A DNA stretch of 64,000 nt from JAKQIM01 sp029557965 (GTDB lineage Bacteria > Chloroflexota > Anaerolineae > Anaerolineales > UBA4823), in the NCBI GenBank assembly GCA_035341015.1, contig DAOQUL010000013.1:7866-71865 (forward strand). Direction: 5' to 3'. The notes beneath the pieces were generated by a model. The model saw only the letters and a program-made list of their open reading frames with translations. It was not told the origin of the DNA and made no database searches. Numbering within the stretch: the stretch's first letter is position 1; each line of letters starts with the position of its first letter. The position numbers were made by a program, and so were the translations under genes. This document shows positions 6,991 through 15,170 of this stretch, in pieces.

Positions 6991-8126
6991 AGGTATACCC
7001 TGGCCTGGCGCCCGGTGTGTTGTTCGTACCCGGCTTGCAAGCCCTGGATGAAGGCCTCGGCCTGGGATGCATCGATCAGGTTGACCGTACAGCCGCCGAA
7101 GCCGGCCCCGGTCAGGCGCGCCCCATAGATCCCGGGCAGGTGGCGGGCAATCTCCACCAGCGCGTCCAGCTCAGGGATGCTGACCTCGTACAGGTCACGC
7201 AGGCTTTTGTGGCAGGCGAACATCATCCCGCCAAACGATTGGATGTTGCCGGTCGCCAGGGCCTGTTCGGCCTGCTCGACGCGGAGGATCTCTTTGACCA
7301 CGTGCTCGGCCCGGCGGCGCACTTCATCGGGCAGCATGACGCTGTAGGCGGCGAACTCGACCGCCGAGATATCGCGCAGCGATTGGAGCCCCGGCTTGTA
7401 GACGCTCAACAGCGCCACTGCTTTTTCGCAGGCCGCGCGCCGGTCGTTATAAGCCGAGCCAGCCAGCGTGCGCCGCATGCCCGAATCCGCCACCACGATG
7501 GCCGTTCCGGCCGGCAGCTCCAGCGGGCGCCATTCCAGGCTGCGCGTGTCGAAGAGCAGGGCATGCCCTTGCACCCCGCAGGCGCTGGCGAACTGATCCA
7601 TCAGCCCCGATGCCACCCCCACATACTGGTTCTCTGCTTTCTGGCACAGGCGGGCCAATTGCAGGTTGTCCATCTGCCAGCCGCCCAACGCCCGCCAGGC
7701 CGCTGCAAAAGCCACCTCTACCGCGGCCGAGGAGCTTAAACCGGATCCGATCGGCACGTCCGATGTGTACACCACTTCCATGCCGGTCACGGCCAGGCCG
7801 GCCTGCTGCAAGGCCCAGGCCACCCCACAAGGATAAGCCGCCCAGCCTGGCGAGCGAACCTCGCCGGGCTGGGGCTTTTCCAGTTGGTCTAACCGCACCG
7901 TGATGTGCTCATTCAGATCCAGTGCGTGCAGGGTCAAGAGCCCATCAGAGGTAGGGCTGGCTGCCAGGTATACGGCCCGGTTGATGGCTGCCGGCAGCAC
8001 AATGCCCTGGTTATAGTCCACATGCTCGCCCAACAGGTTCACGCGCCCAGGGGCGCGGGCGACCAGGGCCGGGCTGTGTTCAAAGATCTGCTGAAATGAT
8101 GGGACGAGCGAGGCAGGTATGTCCAT
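6945..8126 (-). CDS. galK: Galactokinase
   Basis: The 393-residue GHMP kinase has the galactokinase signature GRVNLLGEHVDYNQG (about residues 28-42), the ATP-loop PIGSGLSSSAAVEVA (about 125-140), and motif 3 RLTGAGFGGCTVNL near the C-terminus. GEHVDYN is the sugar-binding block that marks galactokinases within the GHMP family. Reaction: D-galactose + ATP to galactose 1-phosphate + ADP, in the cytoplasm. No galT or galE gene is nearby. It begins 12 bp after the CoA-transferase B gene, and its last codons lie in the 18-bp repeat array. N-acetylgalactosamine or another sugar cannot be excluded as substrate. Confidence 0.9.
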   Translation of the reverse strand: MDIPASLVPSFQQIFEHSPALVARAPGRVNLLGEHVDYNQGIVLPAAINRAVYLAASPTSDGLLTLHALDLNEHITVRLDQLEKPQPGEVRSPGWAAYPCGVAWALQQAGLAVTGMEVVYTSDVPIGSGLSSSAAVEVAFAAAWRALGGWQMDNLQLARLCQKAENQYVGVASGLMDQFASACGVQGHALLFDTRSLEWRPLELPAGTAIVVADSGMRRTLAGSAYNDRRAACEKAVALLSVYKPGLQSLRDISAVEFAAYSVMLPDEVRRRAEHVVKEILRVEQAEQALATGNIQSFGGMMFACHKSLRDLYEVSIPELDALVEIARHLPGIYGARLTGAGFGGCTVNLIDASQAEAFIQGLQAGYEQHTGRQARVYLCQASSGVETESRRA

Positions 8127-8138
8127 AAGCTTTATAGA

Positions 8139-8915
8139 TCAGGCGCCGCCCTTTAAGTAAATCCCCTGGGGATCCAGCTCTTCACGCAGGATGCGCAGTT
8201 CTTCGGCGGAGGGAGCAGGGGTGGTCTTCAGGTCAGAGGCCACCTTCAGGTCCCAACCGGTGTTGGCGCGGGCCTGCTCGGCGCTCGCGCCGGGGTGCAG
8301 GGCGGTGAGCACCAGCTCACCGTTCTCGTCAGGCTCCATAACGCCCAGGTCGGTGACCACAGCCAGCATACCGCCGCCGCGCAAGCCGGCGGCCTGGCGC
8401 TCGCCCCTGCCGCCCAAAAAGCCGGCTGAGGTGCGAAAATCCAGCTTCTCAGGGAAACGGCGCTTCTGGTGCGGGGTGAGCAGGTAACAGCGGTTGGCCC
8501 AGGCAGCGATCTCCATCGAGCCGCCCGATCCGGGCAGGCGCACCTTGGGGTGTTGGTAATCGCCGATCACGGTGGCGTTGATGTTGCCGAAGCGGTCGAT
8601 CTGTGCCCCGCCCATGAAGCCCACATCCACGTTGCCGCGCTGCAGGTAGAAGGCGAAGATATCGTACATACTGCAAACCGAGAGCGCCCCGCTGACCAGG
8701 GTGGGGTCGCCAATCGAAAGCGGCAGGCGCGCCGGCTGAGCGCCGATCACGCCGGCCTCATAGATCATCATCAAGTTAGGGGCATGGGTGTGGCGGGCCA
8801 GGTTGCAGGCCAGGTTGGGCAGCCCAACGCCCACGAATACGGTATCACCATCGCGCAGCAAGCGGGCGGCGTTGATGGTGAGGAGTTCCGAAGAGGTATA
8901 AGTTAATTCAGGCAT
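8139..8915 (-). CDS. CoA-transferase, beta subunit (GctB/IpdB-like)
   Basis: The predicted 258-residue protein is a family I CoA-transferase B subunit: RDGDTVFVGVGLPNLACNLA near the start, IYEAGVIGAQPARLP, where the Glu of YEAG is in the position of the catalytic glutamate, and the glycine-rich GFMGGAQIDRFGNIN. The start at ATG 8915 follows GGGAAG. A start at 8930 would overlap the A gene. It forms the catalytic half of a heterotetramer with the A subunit immediately upstream. The closest recognisable types act on glutaconate or on steroid-ring degradation intermediates; the true acyl substrate is not evident. Confidence 0.85.
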   Translation of the reverse strand: MPELTYTSSELLTINAARLLRDGDTVFVGVGLPNLACNLARHTHAPNLMMIYEAGVIGAQPARLPLSIGDPTLVSGALSVCSMYDIFAFYLQRGNVDVGFMGGAQIDRFGNINATVIGDYQHPKVRLPGSGGSMEIAAWANRCYLLTPHQKRRFPEKLDFRTSAGFLGGRGERQAAGLRGGGMLAVVTDLGVMEPDENGELVLTALHPGASAEQARANTGWDLKVASDLKTTPAPSAEELRILREELDPQGIYLKGGA

Positions 8916-8916
8916 A

Positions 8917-9819
8917 TTAATACTTCCCATAGTCTACGGGGCTGCTCAGGTTCTTGCTGACCTTCAACCGTTTGTGGGTTTTAGAGCCCAGTTTCTGCCA
9001 GTATTCATCCCGGTCTTTGACGCCGTAAACCCATTCGTCCAAATAGGCCTGGGTGGCTTCAGGACTGCTGCTGATCTTATCCCATTCCATGTAGAAATCG
9101 TTATCGCGGTCGTAGTAACCCTGGGTGTAAGATGGGTGCGAGCAGTATGGCACATGGCAGACGGCATCGACGATAAAGCCGGGGATCAGGGTGCGGTTGG
9201 GATCTGAGCGGATGATGGCCTCGTCTACAATCTCTTCAGCAGTCAAGATCACGTGCTTGGCAGCGAAGGCGGCCTCTTTTTGTTCGCCGATGATGCCCCA
9301 AATTTGGGCGTTGCCATCTGCGTCTGCCCGTTGGACGTGGACGATGGCCACATCGGGCTTGAGCGCTGGCACCACCACCACCGGCTGCCCGGTGTAGGGG
9401 TCGGTGACGGTGCGGTAGTTGGGATTGGCGTGTTCCAGGTCACCGGCGGCGGTGGGGTTCATGGGCATGAAAGGCAGCCCCGTGGCGCCGGCCTGCAAGC
9501 GTGAGATCATGCCGAAGTGCGAGTATTCTTCCCATTCCAGCCGCCCGGCCTCCAGCTCGGCGCGCACAATGCGCAGCGAGCCGACCCCTGGGTTGCCCAT
9601 GTACGAGAAGATCACCTTGCTTGCACAACCCGCAGCCACCATCTGATCATAGATCAGGTCGGGGGTGGCGCGCGCCAGCACCAGGTTGCGGCGTTTTTGG
9701 CGGATGATCTCGTGACCGGCGGCGAAGGGGATCATGTGAGTGAAGCCGGCGGCGTAGATCATATCGCCATCGTGCACGTACTGCTGAACAGCTTGAGATA
9801 GTGAAACCAGTTTGCTCAT
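8917..9819 (-). CDS. CoA-transferase, alpha subunit (GctA/IpdA-like)
   Basis: The 300-residue protein starts at ATG 9819 after AAAGGAACG; a longer frame to 9918 has no support. It shows the A-subunit features DGDMIYAAGFTHMIPFAAGHEI, IFSYMGNPGVGS, DVAIVHVQRADADGNAQIWG and ILTAEEIVDEAII. The last two are shared by glutaconate and 3-oxoacid CoA-transferase A chains. The stop codon almost touches the B-subunit start, as expected for a translationally coupled pair. With the upstream aldehyde dehydrogenase of the glutamate-semialdehyde type, a role in amino acid or dicarboxylate catabolism is plausible, but this is inference. Confidence 0.85.
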   Translation of the reverse strand: MSKLVSLSQAVQQYVHDGDMIYAAGFTHMIPFAAGHEIIRQKRRNLVLARATPDLIYDQMVAAGCASKVIFSYMGNPGVGSLRIVRAELEAGRLEWEEYSHFGMISRLQAGATGLPFMPMNPTAAGDLEHANPNYRTVTDPYTGQPVVVVPALKPDVAIVHVQRADADGNAQIWGIIGEQKEAAFAAKHVILTAEEIVDEAIIRSDPNRTLIPGFIVDAVCHVPYCSHPSYTQGYYDRDNDFYMEWDKISSSPEATQAYLDEWVYGVKDRDEYWQKLGSKTHKRLKVSKNLSSPVDYGKY

Positions 9820-9832
9820 ACGTTCCTTTCTT

Positions 9833-9854
9833 GGGCGGGGTGAAGCCCCGGCCC
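9833..9854 (-). terminator. GC-rich hairpin before the CoA-transferase operon
   Basis: GGGCGGGG (9833-9840) pairs with CCCCGGCCC (9846-9854) with one bulged base, between the stop of the small membrane protein and the ribosome site of CoA-transferase A. There is no T-tract. It may attenuate readthrough. Confidence 0.35.
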
Positions 9855-10147
9855 TATCGTTTATCCTTTTTGGCTTTCTTGGCAGCCTTGGCCGCTTCTT
9901 GCTTGGCCTTTTGTTCACGCTGCCTGGCTTGCATGTTGCGAATGCCGCGAAAACGCTCGACGCGCTCGGGAGGCTTGATACTTCTCCAGATCATAAAGCC
10001 TCCCACCAAGACGCCCAAAGCACCCATGAAGAACAACCCATAAGTGGGGTGTTTGGCCTGGTCGGTGGTGAAGAAGAGCGCCAAGAAGAGCAGGCCAAAA
10101 AATAGGACGAACTGCCCGACACGACCTCTTTCCAGGTTCACCGACAA
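9854..10147 (-). CDS. Small two-helix membrane protein with basic tail
   Basis: This protein is not recognised as a named family. The open frame extends to an ATG at 10186, but a TTG at 10147 (or GTG at 10141) sits just after AGGAG and is the more likely start, giving about 97 residues. There are two hydrophobic segments (GQFVLFFGLLFLALFF and GLFFMGALGVLVGGFMIW), then a charged, coiled-coil-like tail rich in Arg/Lys/Gln/Ala (RQREQKAKQEAAKAAKKAKK). It lies 68 bp after the aldehyde dehydrogenase and before the CoA-transferase pair. No function is assigned. Confidence 0.65.
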   Translation of the reverse strand: MSVNLERGRVGQFVLFFGLLFLALFFTTDQAKHPTYGLFFMGALGVLVGGFMIWRSIKPPERVERFRGIRNMQARQREQKAKQEAAKAAKKAKKDKR

Positions 10148-10215
10148 CCATCTCCTAAGTTGATATGAGTTCGGGGTCAGGGCCAAAACACCTGTTCTGC
10201 TAACCCGAATTTCCG

Positions 10216-11790
10216 TTATTTAACCATGTTGCGGATCTGCTCGTGCATGTACAGCGGCAGGTAGTAGAGCCCGCCGGAGTTCTTGCCGCTTGAGCCAGAG
10301 CCTTTCCAGCCGCCAAAGGGTTGGAAGCCAGGCCAGGCACCGGTGGTAGCGCCCTGCGGGCGGTTGGCATAGGTCACGCCAGCTTCGATCCGGTCGTAGA
10401 ACCACTCGACCTCTTCCGGCGTGCCGTAGAAACCAGCCGTCAGGCCGTAATTGACATCATTGGCCATCTGCATGCCCTCTTCCAGCGAGCTGACCTTGCC
10501 AATGGTGGTGATGGGCAGGAACATCTCTTCTTTCCACAGCCGGTGGGTGTAAGGCAGGTCGGCCACCAGGGTGGGTGCGCAGAAATAGCCCTTGCCCAGC
10601 GCGCCGTCGGTCAGCACCTGCCCGCCAGTGAGGAAGCGGCCCGATTTTCCAAGTTCAGCGCTGAAATCTTTGAAATCTTGATATGCGCCAGAATTGGCCA
10701 CCGGGCCCATGTAGACACTGCGGTCGGTGGGGTCGCCAACAGCCAGCTTTTGGGTCAGGCCCACCAGCCGCTCTACCAATTCATCGTACACCGGGGCTTC
10801 GATGTACACGCGCGAGCAGGCCGAGCACTTTTGCCCCTGCAGGCCAAAGGCCGAGCGCACGATGCCCAGGGCGGCGCGCTCCAGGTCTGCATGGCGAGAG
10901 ACGAGGGTGGGGTTCTTGCCGCCCAGCTCCAGGATCGTCGGGCGCACGTAGCGGCAGTCAGAGAAATCGCGGAACAACTGCATGCCCACGTCGAAAGAGC
11001 CGGTGAAGGTCACGCCGCTCACGTGGTCGCAGGTGACCAGCGCCTTGCCCAGGGTGCGGCCGGGGCCGGTGACGTAATTGAACACGCCGTCAGGGATCCC
11101 GGCGTCGCGCAGGCACTCTGCCAGCAGGCGCACCGTCCAGGGGGTATCGGTGGCGGGCTTCATGACCACGGTGTTCCCGGCTGCCAGGGCGGCGCCGGTT
11201 GGCCCACCGGTGAGCGCGCCAGGGAAATTGAAGGGGCTGATCACCAGCCAGACGCCGTAAGGGCGCAGCACCGAATAATTGGTGGAGGTGTAGCCCTGCA
11301 ATGGGTCGCGGCCCATCTCAACCACGTAACCCTCGTTCTTTTCCATCTGGTCGCAGGCATAGCGGATCAGGTCGGCGGTTTCGGCCACGTCGCCCAGCGA
11401 TTCCATGCGGTTCTTGCCCACTTCCAGGGCCATGGCGGCTCCGATCTCAAAGATGCGCTCATCAATCAGGCTGGCGGCTTTGCGCAGCAGGGCCACCCGT
11501 TCTTGCCATTTCATCCGGCTCCACATGGGGAAGGCCTGGTGAGCAGCCGCCAGGGCTTGGTGGGCATCTTGCTCGCCGCCTTTTTGGAACACGCCCAACA
11601 CCCAATCGGTATTGATGGGAGAGCGATCCTCAAATTTCTCGGCCGCGAAATGATCCTGGCCGCCGATGATCATGGCATGCTCTTGCCCCAGGTTGGCTTT
11701 GATCTTGGCTAAGGCTCCCTCGAAGCGCGTATGCAGCTCTTCGGGAGGGTTGAACATCGTCGAATAGGTCAGCTTAAAGCCCTCAGTCAT
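10216..11790 (-). CDS. Aldehyde dehydrogenase, L-glutamate gamma-semialdehyde (P5C) type
   Basis: The 524-residue protein is a full-length NAD(P)-dependent aldehyde dehydrogenase. It shows VISPFNFP (cofactor binding), TFTGSFDVG, the catalytic Glu block ILELGGKNP, and the catalytic Cys in GQKCSACSRVY, a form seen in 1-pyrroline-5-carboxylate dehydrogenases (RocA/PutA C-terminal domain). Those enzymes oxidise glutamate semialdehyde to glutamate in proline breakdown. The start at ATG 11790 follows GGAGGTATCTGCAA. A strong promoter lies just upstream. No proline dehydrogenase gene is in the window, so substrate choice rests on sequence flavour alone. Confidence 0.85.
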   Translation of the reverse strand: MTEGFKLTYSTMFNPPEELHTRFEGALAKIKANLGQEHAMIIGGQDHFAAEKFEDRSPINTDWVLGVFQKGGEQDAHQALAAAHQAFPMWSRMKWQERVALLRKAASLIDERIFEIGAAMALEVGKNRMESLGDVAETADLIRYACDQMEKNEGYVVEMGRDPLQGYTSTNYSVLRPYGVWLVISPFNFPGALTGGPTGAALAAGNTVVMKPATDTPWTVRLLAECLRDAGIPDGVFNYVTGPGRTLGKALVTCDHVSGVTFTGSFDVGMQLFRDFSDCRYVRPTILELGGKNPTLVSRHADLERAALGIVRSAFGLQGQKCSACSRVYIEAPVYDELVERLVGLTQKLAVGDPTDRSVYMGPVANSGAYQDFKDFSAELGKSGRFLTGGQVLTDGALGKGYFCAPTLVADLPYTHRLWKEEMFLPITTIGKVSSLEEGMQMANDVNYGLTAGFYGTPEEVEWFYDRIEAGVTYANRPQGATTGAWPGFQPFGGWKGSGSSGKNSGGLYYLPLYMHEQIRNMVK

Positions 11791-11825
11791 TTGCAGATAC
11801 CTCCAAGGTGGTGTGTGATTTGCCT

Positions 11826-11854
11826 AGTATAGCAGAGGGGTGCTTTCTCGTCAA
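11826..11854 (-). promoter_or_regulatory. Sigma-70 promoter for the aldehyde dehydrogenase operon
   Basis: On the minus strand TTGACG (849-854 of 11 kb) and TATACT (826-831) are 17 bp apart. TGC before the -10 makes an extended -10. The start point would be about 30 bp before the ATG at 11790, leaving room for the GGAGG ribosome site. Confidence 0.65.
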
Positions 11855-11872
11855 AAGGCTTCTATTACTTTA

Positions 11873-11901
11873 TTGCATGCTTTGCAGAAATGCGCTAGAC
11901 T
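11873..11901 (+). promoter_or_regulatory. Divergent promoter for the alpha/beta hydrolase gene
   Basis: TTGCAT (11873-11878), a 17-bp spacer and TAGACT (11896-11901) end six bases before the ATG at 11908. The mRNA would begin at the start codon; no Shine-Dalgarno is present. Confidence 0.5.
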
Positions 11902-11907
11902 TATAGC

Positions 11908-12675
11908 ATGGGTAACCCAAACCTGGTCAACCATCATTTACAAAGTGAACCCTTCTTCTTCAGCGCCGGCCCAGTGGGGGCCTTGCTCTTGCATGGGTTC
12001 ACCGCCACTGCCTGGGAAACGCGTCCCCTGGCAGTGCGCCTGCATGCCCAGGGTTACACCGTGTCGGGGCCGCTGCTGCCGGGGCACGGCACCACACCAG
12101 AGCACTTGAATCAAGTACACTGGCAAGATTGGACTGCCGCCGCCGAACAAAGTTACCAGGAACTGCGGGCGCACTGCCAGAAGATCATCGTCGGCGGCGA
12201 GTCGATGGGGGCATTGGTGGCCTTGTACCTGGCCGCGCGGCATCCTGAGGCGGCTGCGGTGCTGGCTTATGCCCCGGCCCTCAAGCTGAACCAATCCACC
12301 GCTGCCCTGGTCAAGCTGCGCCTGGCGGCGCCTTTTGTGGCTGCCTCGCCCAAAGATTTAACCAATCCCTCGCCAAACTGGCAGGGATACCCGGTCAATC
12401 CCCTCAAAGGGGTGCTGCAGCTCCTGGCCTTTCAAAAAGCGGTGCGCAAGCTGCTGCCGCGCATCCATCAACCGCTGCTGGTGGTGCAAGGCCGCCTGGA
12501 TAAAACCGTCCATCCCAGCGTTGGCGAGATGATCCTACAGGGCATCTCCTCGCCGGTCAAAGCGCTTCACTGGATGGAAAACTCAACCCATATCGTGCTG
12601 TTGGATCAAGAGATTGACGAGATCACCCGGCTCACCCTGGATTTCTTACAGGCTGCGCTGGCACAAGCAGGATGA
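11908..12675 (+). CDS. Alpha/beta hydrolase, carboxylesterase Est30-like
   Basis: The 255-residue single-domain hydrolase has the oxyanion-hole block LLLHGFTATAWE, the PLLPGHGTTPEHL loop typical of Est30-type carboxylesterases and monoacylglycerol lipases, and the nucleophile elbow GGESMGALVA (Ser about residue 94). The catalytic Asp is in QGRLDKTVHP, and the catalytic His in STHIVLLD. All triad residues are present. It is cytoplasmic, with no signal peptide. The likely reaction is hydrolysis of short- or medium-chain carboxylic esters. The next gene overlaps its stop by ATGA. Confidence 0.85.
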   Translation: MGNPNLVNHHLQSEPFFFSAGPVGALLLHGFTATAWETRPLAVRLHAQGYTVSGPLLPGHGTTPEHLNQVHWQDWTAAAEQSYQELRAHCQKIIVGGESMGALVALYLAARHPEAAAVLAYAPALKLNQSTAALVKLRLAAPFVAASPKDLTNPSPNWQGYPVNPLKGVLQLLAFQKAVRKLLPRIHQPLLVVQGRLDKTVHPSVGEMILQGISSPVKALHWMENSTHIVLLDQEIDEITRLTLDFLQAALAQAG

Positions 12676-13454
12676 GGAAAACTGCCATGTTCTTCACACA
12701 TTCCACCTTTTTGGGCATCGACCCCACTGCTGGTCAGCGGCCTTTTTCTTATGCCGCGCTAGATAGCAACCTGCGTTTATTGGCGCTTGGGCAGGGCAGC
12801 ATGGAGGATGTGCTGGCCTTTGCGGGTGGTCAGCGCGAGGCCTTTGCGGCGGTGTGTGCCCCGCGCCAGCCCAACCAGGGCCTGATGCAGCGCCCTGAGG
12901 TGCGCGAAAGGCTTAACCCCCAGCCGCGTCCGGGCCGTTGGGCCGATTATCGCGTGGCAGAATATGAACTGCGCCAGCGTAACATCAGTTGTTATAAGAC
13001 CCCTGCTGACGAACAGTCCAGCCCGCATTGGATGCAGATCGGCTTTGCGCTCTACCGCCGCCTGGAAGAACTCGGTTACCAGGCCTATCCTGCCAGCGGG
13101 CCTGCCCTGCAAGCTGTGGAAGTGTACCCCCATGCCTGTTATTGCGCGCTGTTAGGGCAGTCGCCCCTGCCCAAGAATACCTTCGAAGGGCGCATCCAGC
13201 GCCAGTTGGCCCTGTACGAACAGAAGATCTCCGTCCCCGACCCGATGGATCTGTTTGAGGAGATCACCCGCCACCGCTTATTGCAGGGGGTGCTGCCCAC
13301 CAAAGACCTGTACAGCCAGGGCGAGCTGGATGCCCTGGTGGCGGCTTTCACTGCCTGGCTGGCAGCCACCCACCCTGAGCGCACCTGCACCCTGGGTGAC
13401 CCGGCTGAAGGGGTGGTGGTATTCCCGGTGGCGGCGCTGAAGACGAAATACTAG
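12672..13454 (+). CDS. DUF429 family protein
   Basis: The 260-residue protein starts at the ATG overlapping the hydrolase stop (ATGA), so the two are translationally coupled. It opens STFLGIDPTAG, an RNase H-like first strand with Asp, and contains VCAPRQPNQGLMQRPEVRE and AVEVYPHACYCALLG, blocks characteristic of DUF429, a family predicted to have an RNase H-like fold with unknown substrate. A conserved Glu sits in AVEVYPH, and the C-terminal helix SQGELDALVAAFTAWLAA supplies a further acidic position. No catalytic activity can be claimed. Confidence 0.75.
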   Translation: MRKTAMFFTHSTFLGIDPTAGQRPFSYAALDSNLRLLALGQGSMEDVLAFAGGQREAFAAVCAPRQPNQGLMQRPEVRERLNPQPRPGRWADYRVAEYELRQRNISCYKTPADEQSSPHWMQIGFALYRRLEELGYQAYPASGPALQAVEVYPHACYCALLGQSPLPKNTFEGRIQRQLALYEQKISVPDPMDLFEEITRHRLLQGVLPTKDLYSQGELDALVAAFTAWLAATHPERTCTLGDPAEGVVVFPVAALKTKY

Positions 13455-13870
13455 GGCGTTGGCCTTGCTTCAGGCTTCTCCGCGCCAGCGCGGTACGATT
13501 CTGATACCAGGTGAAAGTGCAACTGCGGCAGATCCTGGTAAGCTCCCCCATTGACGATCAAGCGATAACCGGCTTGCTCCAGGCCCAGCTCTTGCACCAG
13601 GCTTTGGGCCATTTGCATTACCTCGCCTAACAGCCCGGCCTCTTCTGGCTTCAGGCTGGCCAGGTTGGGGATGGCGCGCTTGGGCACGATCAGGATGTGC
13701 AGGGGGTATGAGGGGCTGGGGTGGTAGAAGGCCAGCAGGTTGGGGCTTTCGCGCAGGCGGTGGACGGGGATGGCAAAGCTCATGTGGGCAAAAATCCAGG
13801 GGACGAGGGCCTTCCCAAGGTGGGAACGGGCCAGGGCAAAAGCCCAGCGGCGAAAGGAAGCGTTCGGCAC
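13451..13870 (-). CDS. HIT-family protein with a variant histidine triad
   Basis: The 139-residue protein starts at GTG 13870, eight bases after the YcaQ-like gene. It has an N-terminal helical stretch (to about residue 30), then the HIT core ESPNLLAFYHPSPSYPLHILIVPKRAI and the C-terminal active-site strand LPQLHFHLVSE. The usual triad is H-x-H-x-H; here the first His is replaced by Gln (Q-L-H-F-H). The remaining nucleophilic His could still support nucleotide phosphoramidate hydrolysis, but this departs from the classic form. It overlaps the end of the DUF429 gene on the other strand by four bases. Confidence 0.75.
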   Translation of the reverse strand: MPNASFRRWAFALARSHLGKALVPWIFAHMSFAIPVHRLRESPNLLAFYHPSPSYPLHILIVPKRAIPNLASLKPEEAGLLGEVMQMAQSLVQELGLEQAGYRLIVNGGAYQDLPQLHFHLVSESYRAGAEKPEARPTP

Positions 13871-13878
13871 ACTGAACT

Positions 13879-15123
13879 TTACAGCGCCTTCAGCAGGCGC
13901 AAGCCGAATTCTTCCGGTTGGCTGCGCTCGATGACCAGGTCGCGGGCCTTGTGGAAGCTGAGAAAATCGCGCAGGGCGGCGGCTGTGCCGGTCACCAATT
14001 CCTCATCTGGTAAGACGCCCGGCTCGAGATACAGGGCTTTCAGGCGCAGCCGGCCAGCCTGGCGTTCTAGCTTGGGGTCAAAGCGCCCCACCAGGCGCTC
14101 GTGGTGCAAGATGGGCAGGCAGTAATAGCCCCAAATGCGCTGTGGGGCAGGCTTGTAACACTCCAGCGCTTGTTCAAAAGCCCACAGGTGCTGGTCGCGG
14201 TCGCGCGCCCAGAACAGGCTGTCAAAGGGGCTGAGGAAGGTGGTGCGGCGGGCAGGCAGGGCGCCGCTGGCGGCTTGCTCTAGCAGAGCCTGGTGGTCAC
14301 GGTGCACGATCATCTCAGCCTGGCTGCCGTTGGCCAACTGACCCTGCACCGGCACCAGCACACCCTCTTTCAGCATGCCCTGGATGATGGCCCTGGAGGG
14401 GGTGCGCTTGCGGTAGGCATAATCGGCGGCCTGCAGCGGCTGGCAAACCCCCAGTGCCCGCGCCCCCAGCTCGATCCAATAGCGGTCACGTTCTTCGGGG
14501 CTGGGGGGTGTGGTATCCACCCAGCCTGGCAAGACGCGCTCGGTAAGGTCATAGATGCGCTGGAATTTGACCCGTTCGGCGATCATCAGGTCGCCGAAGG
14601 CATATAAGAATTCCAGCGCCACCTTGGCGGGCTTCCAATCCCACCAACTGCCGCGCCGGGGGCCGTCATATTCAAAATCACTGGGCCGGGTTGGGCCGTT
14701 CTGGCGCACATATTCCAACACCTCTTCTACCATTTGGGGGTTGCCTTCTTGGGTCAACCAGCGGCGGTACCAATCAGAGGGTTCAAGGCGCGTTTTGTTC
14801 TGCTGCGGCATCTGGTAGCGGTAATCTTCCAGCGGGATGAGCGAGGCGCAGCGCTGCCAGCCCTCGAAGATGCGCCGCTCGGCCGGGTTGTAGGCCAAGC
14901 GGTCAAAGTCGGCAGGGTCATAGCTCCCCAGCCGCGACCAAAGGGTCAGGTAATGGCTGCGGTGAACCATTTGCAGGGTGTCGATCTGCACGCAGCCCAC
15001 CTGGCGCACAGCCTTGCAGATGGCATCTGGCGTGCTGGGTGGCTCTTGGCCGTTGGGGGTGGTCAGACCCTGGGCATGCAAGGCCAGGGCGCGCAGGGCA
15101 GTGAGGGGGTAGACGGTGGGCAT
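13879..15123 (-). CDS. YcaQ/AlkX-type winged-helix DNA glycosylase family protein
   Basis: The 414-residue protein has the family's arrangement of winged-helix units. The diagnostic N-terminal motif is GCVQIDTLQMVHRSHYLTLW, with Q46-I-D48 as the QxD catalytic pair described for E. coli YcaQ. Other typical blocks are RIFEGWQRCASLIPLEDYRY, FLSPFDSLFWARDR and YYCLPILHHERLVGRFDPK. Members remove alkylated or cross-linked bases from DNA. The start codon ATG 15123 is preceded by TATAAT eight bases upstream and lacks a ribosome site. Together with the HerA/NurA genes it adds to the DNA-repair content of the region. Confidence 0.85.
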   Translation of the reverse strand: MPTVYPLTALRALALHAQGLTTPNGQEPPSTPDAICKAVRQVGCVQIDTLQMVHRSHYLTLWSRLGSYDPADFDRLAYNPAERRIFEGWQRCASLIPLEDYRYQMPQQNKTRLEPSDWYRRWLTQEGNPQMVEEVLEYVRQNGPTRPSDFEYDGPRRGSWWDWKPAKVALEFLYAFGDLMIAERVKFQRIYDLTERVLPGWVDTTPPSPEERDRYWIELGARALGVCQPLQAADYAYRKRTPSRAIIQGMLKEGVLVPVQGQLANGSQAEMIVHRDHQALLEQAASGALPARRTTFLSPFDSLFWARDRDQHLWAFEQALECYKPAPQRIWGYYCLPILHHERLVGRFDPKLERQAGRLRLKALYLEPGVLPDEELVTGTAAALRDFLSFHKARDLVIERSQPEEFGLRLLKAL

Positions 15124-15131
15124 AGGTTTGC

Positions 15132-15137
15132 ATTATA
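15132..15137 (-). promoter_or_regulatory. -10 box TATAAT, 8 nt before the YcaQ-like start codon
   Basis: A perfect TATAAT on the minus strand ends eight bases before ATG 15123. The leader would be at most about two bases. Confidence 0.5.
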
Positions 15138-15157
15138 CCCTGTGATCGTGGGCATGG

Positions 15158-15163
15158 TAAAAT
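15158..15163 (+). promoter_or_regulatory. -10 box TAAAAT, 7 nt before the DUF5946 start codon
   Basis: TAAAAT ends seven bases before GTG 15171 with no Shine-Dalgarno between, which predicts a leaderless mRNA that starts with GTG. It is divergent from, and interleaved with, the YcaQ-like gene's start region. Confidence 0.45.
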
Positions 15164-15170
15164 CTTTGGC

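Noticed and set aside
10321..11712. 463-residue open frame antisense to the aldehyde dehydrogenase
   Set aside because: It is His/Gln/Gly-rich with no domain and lies wholly opposite a well-supported gene; long antisense frames are common in G+C-rich DNA.
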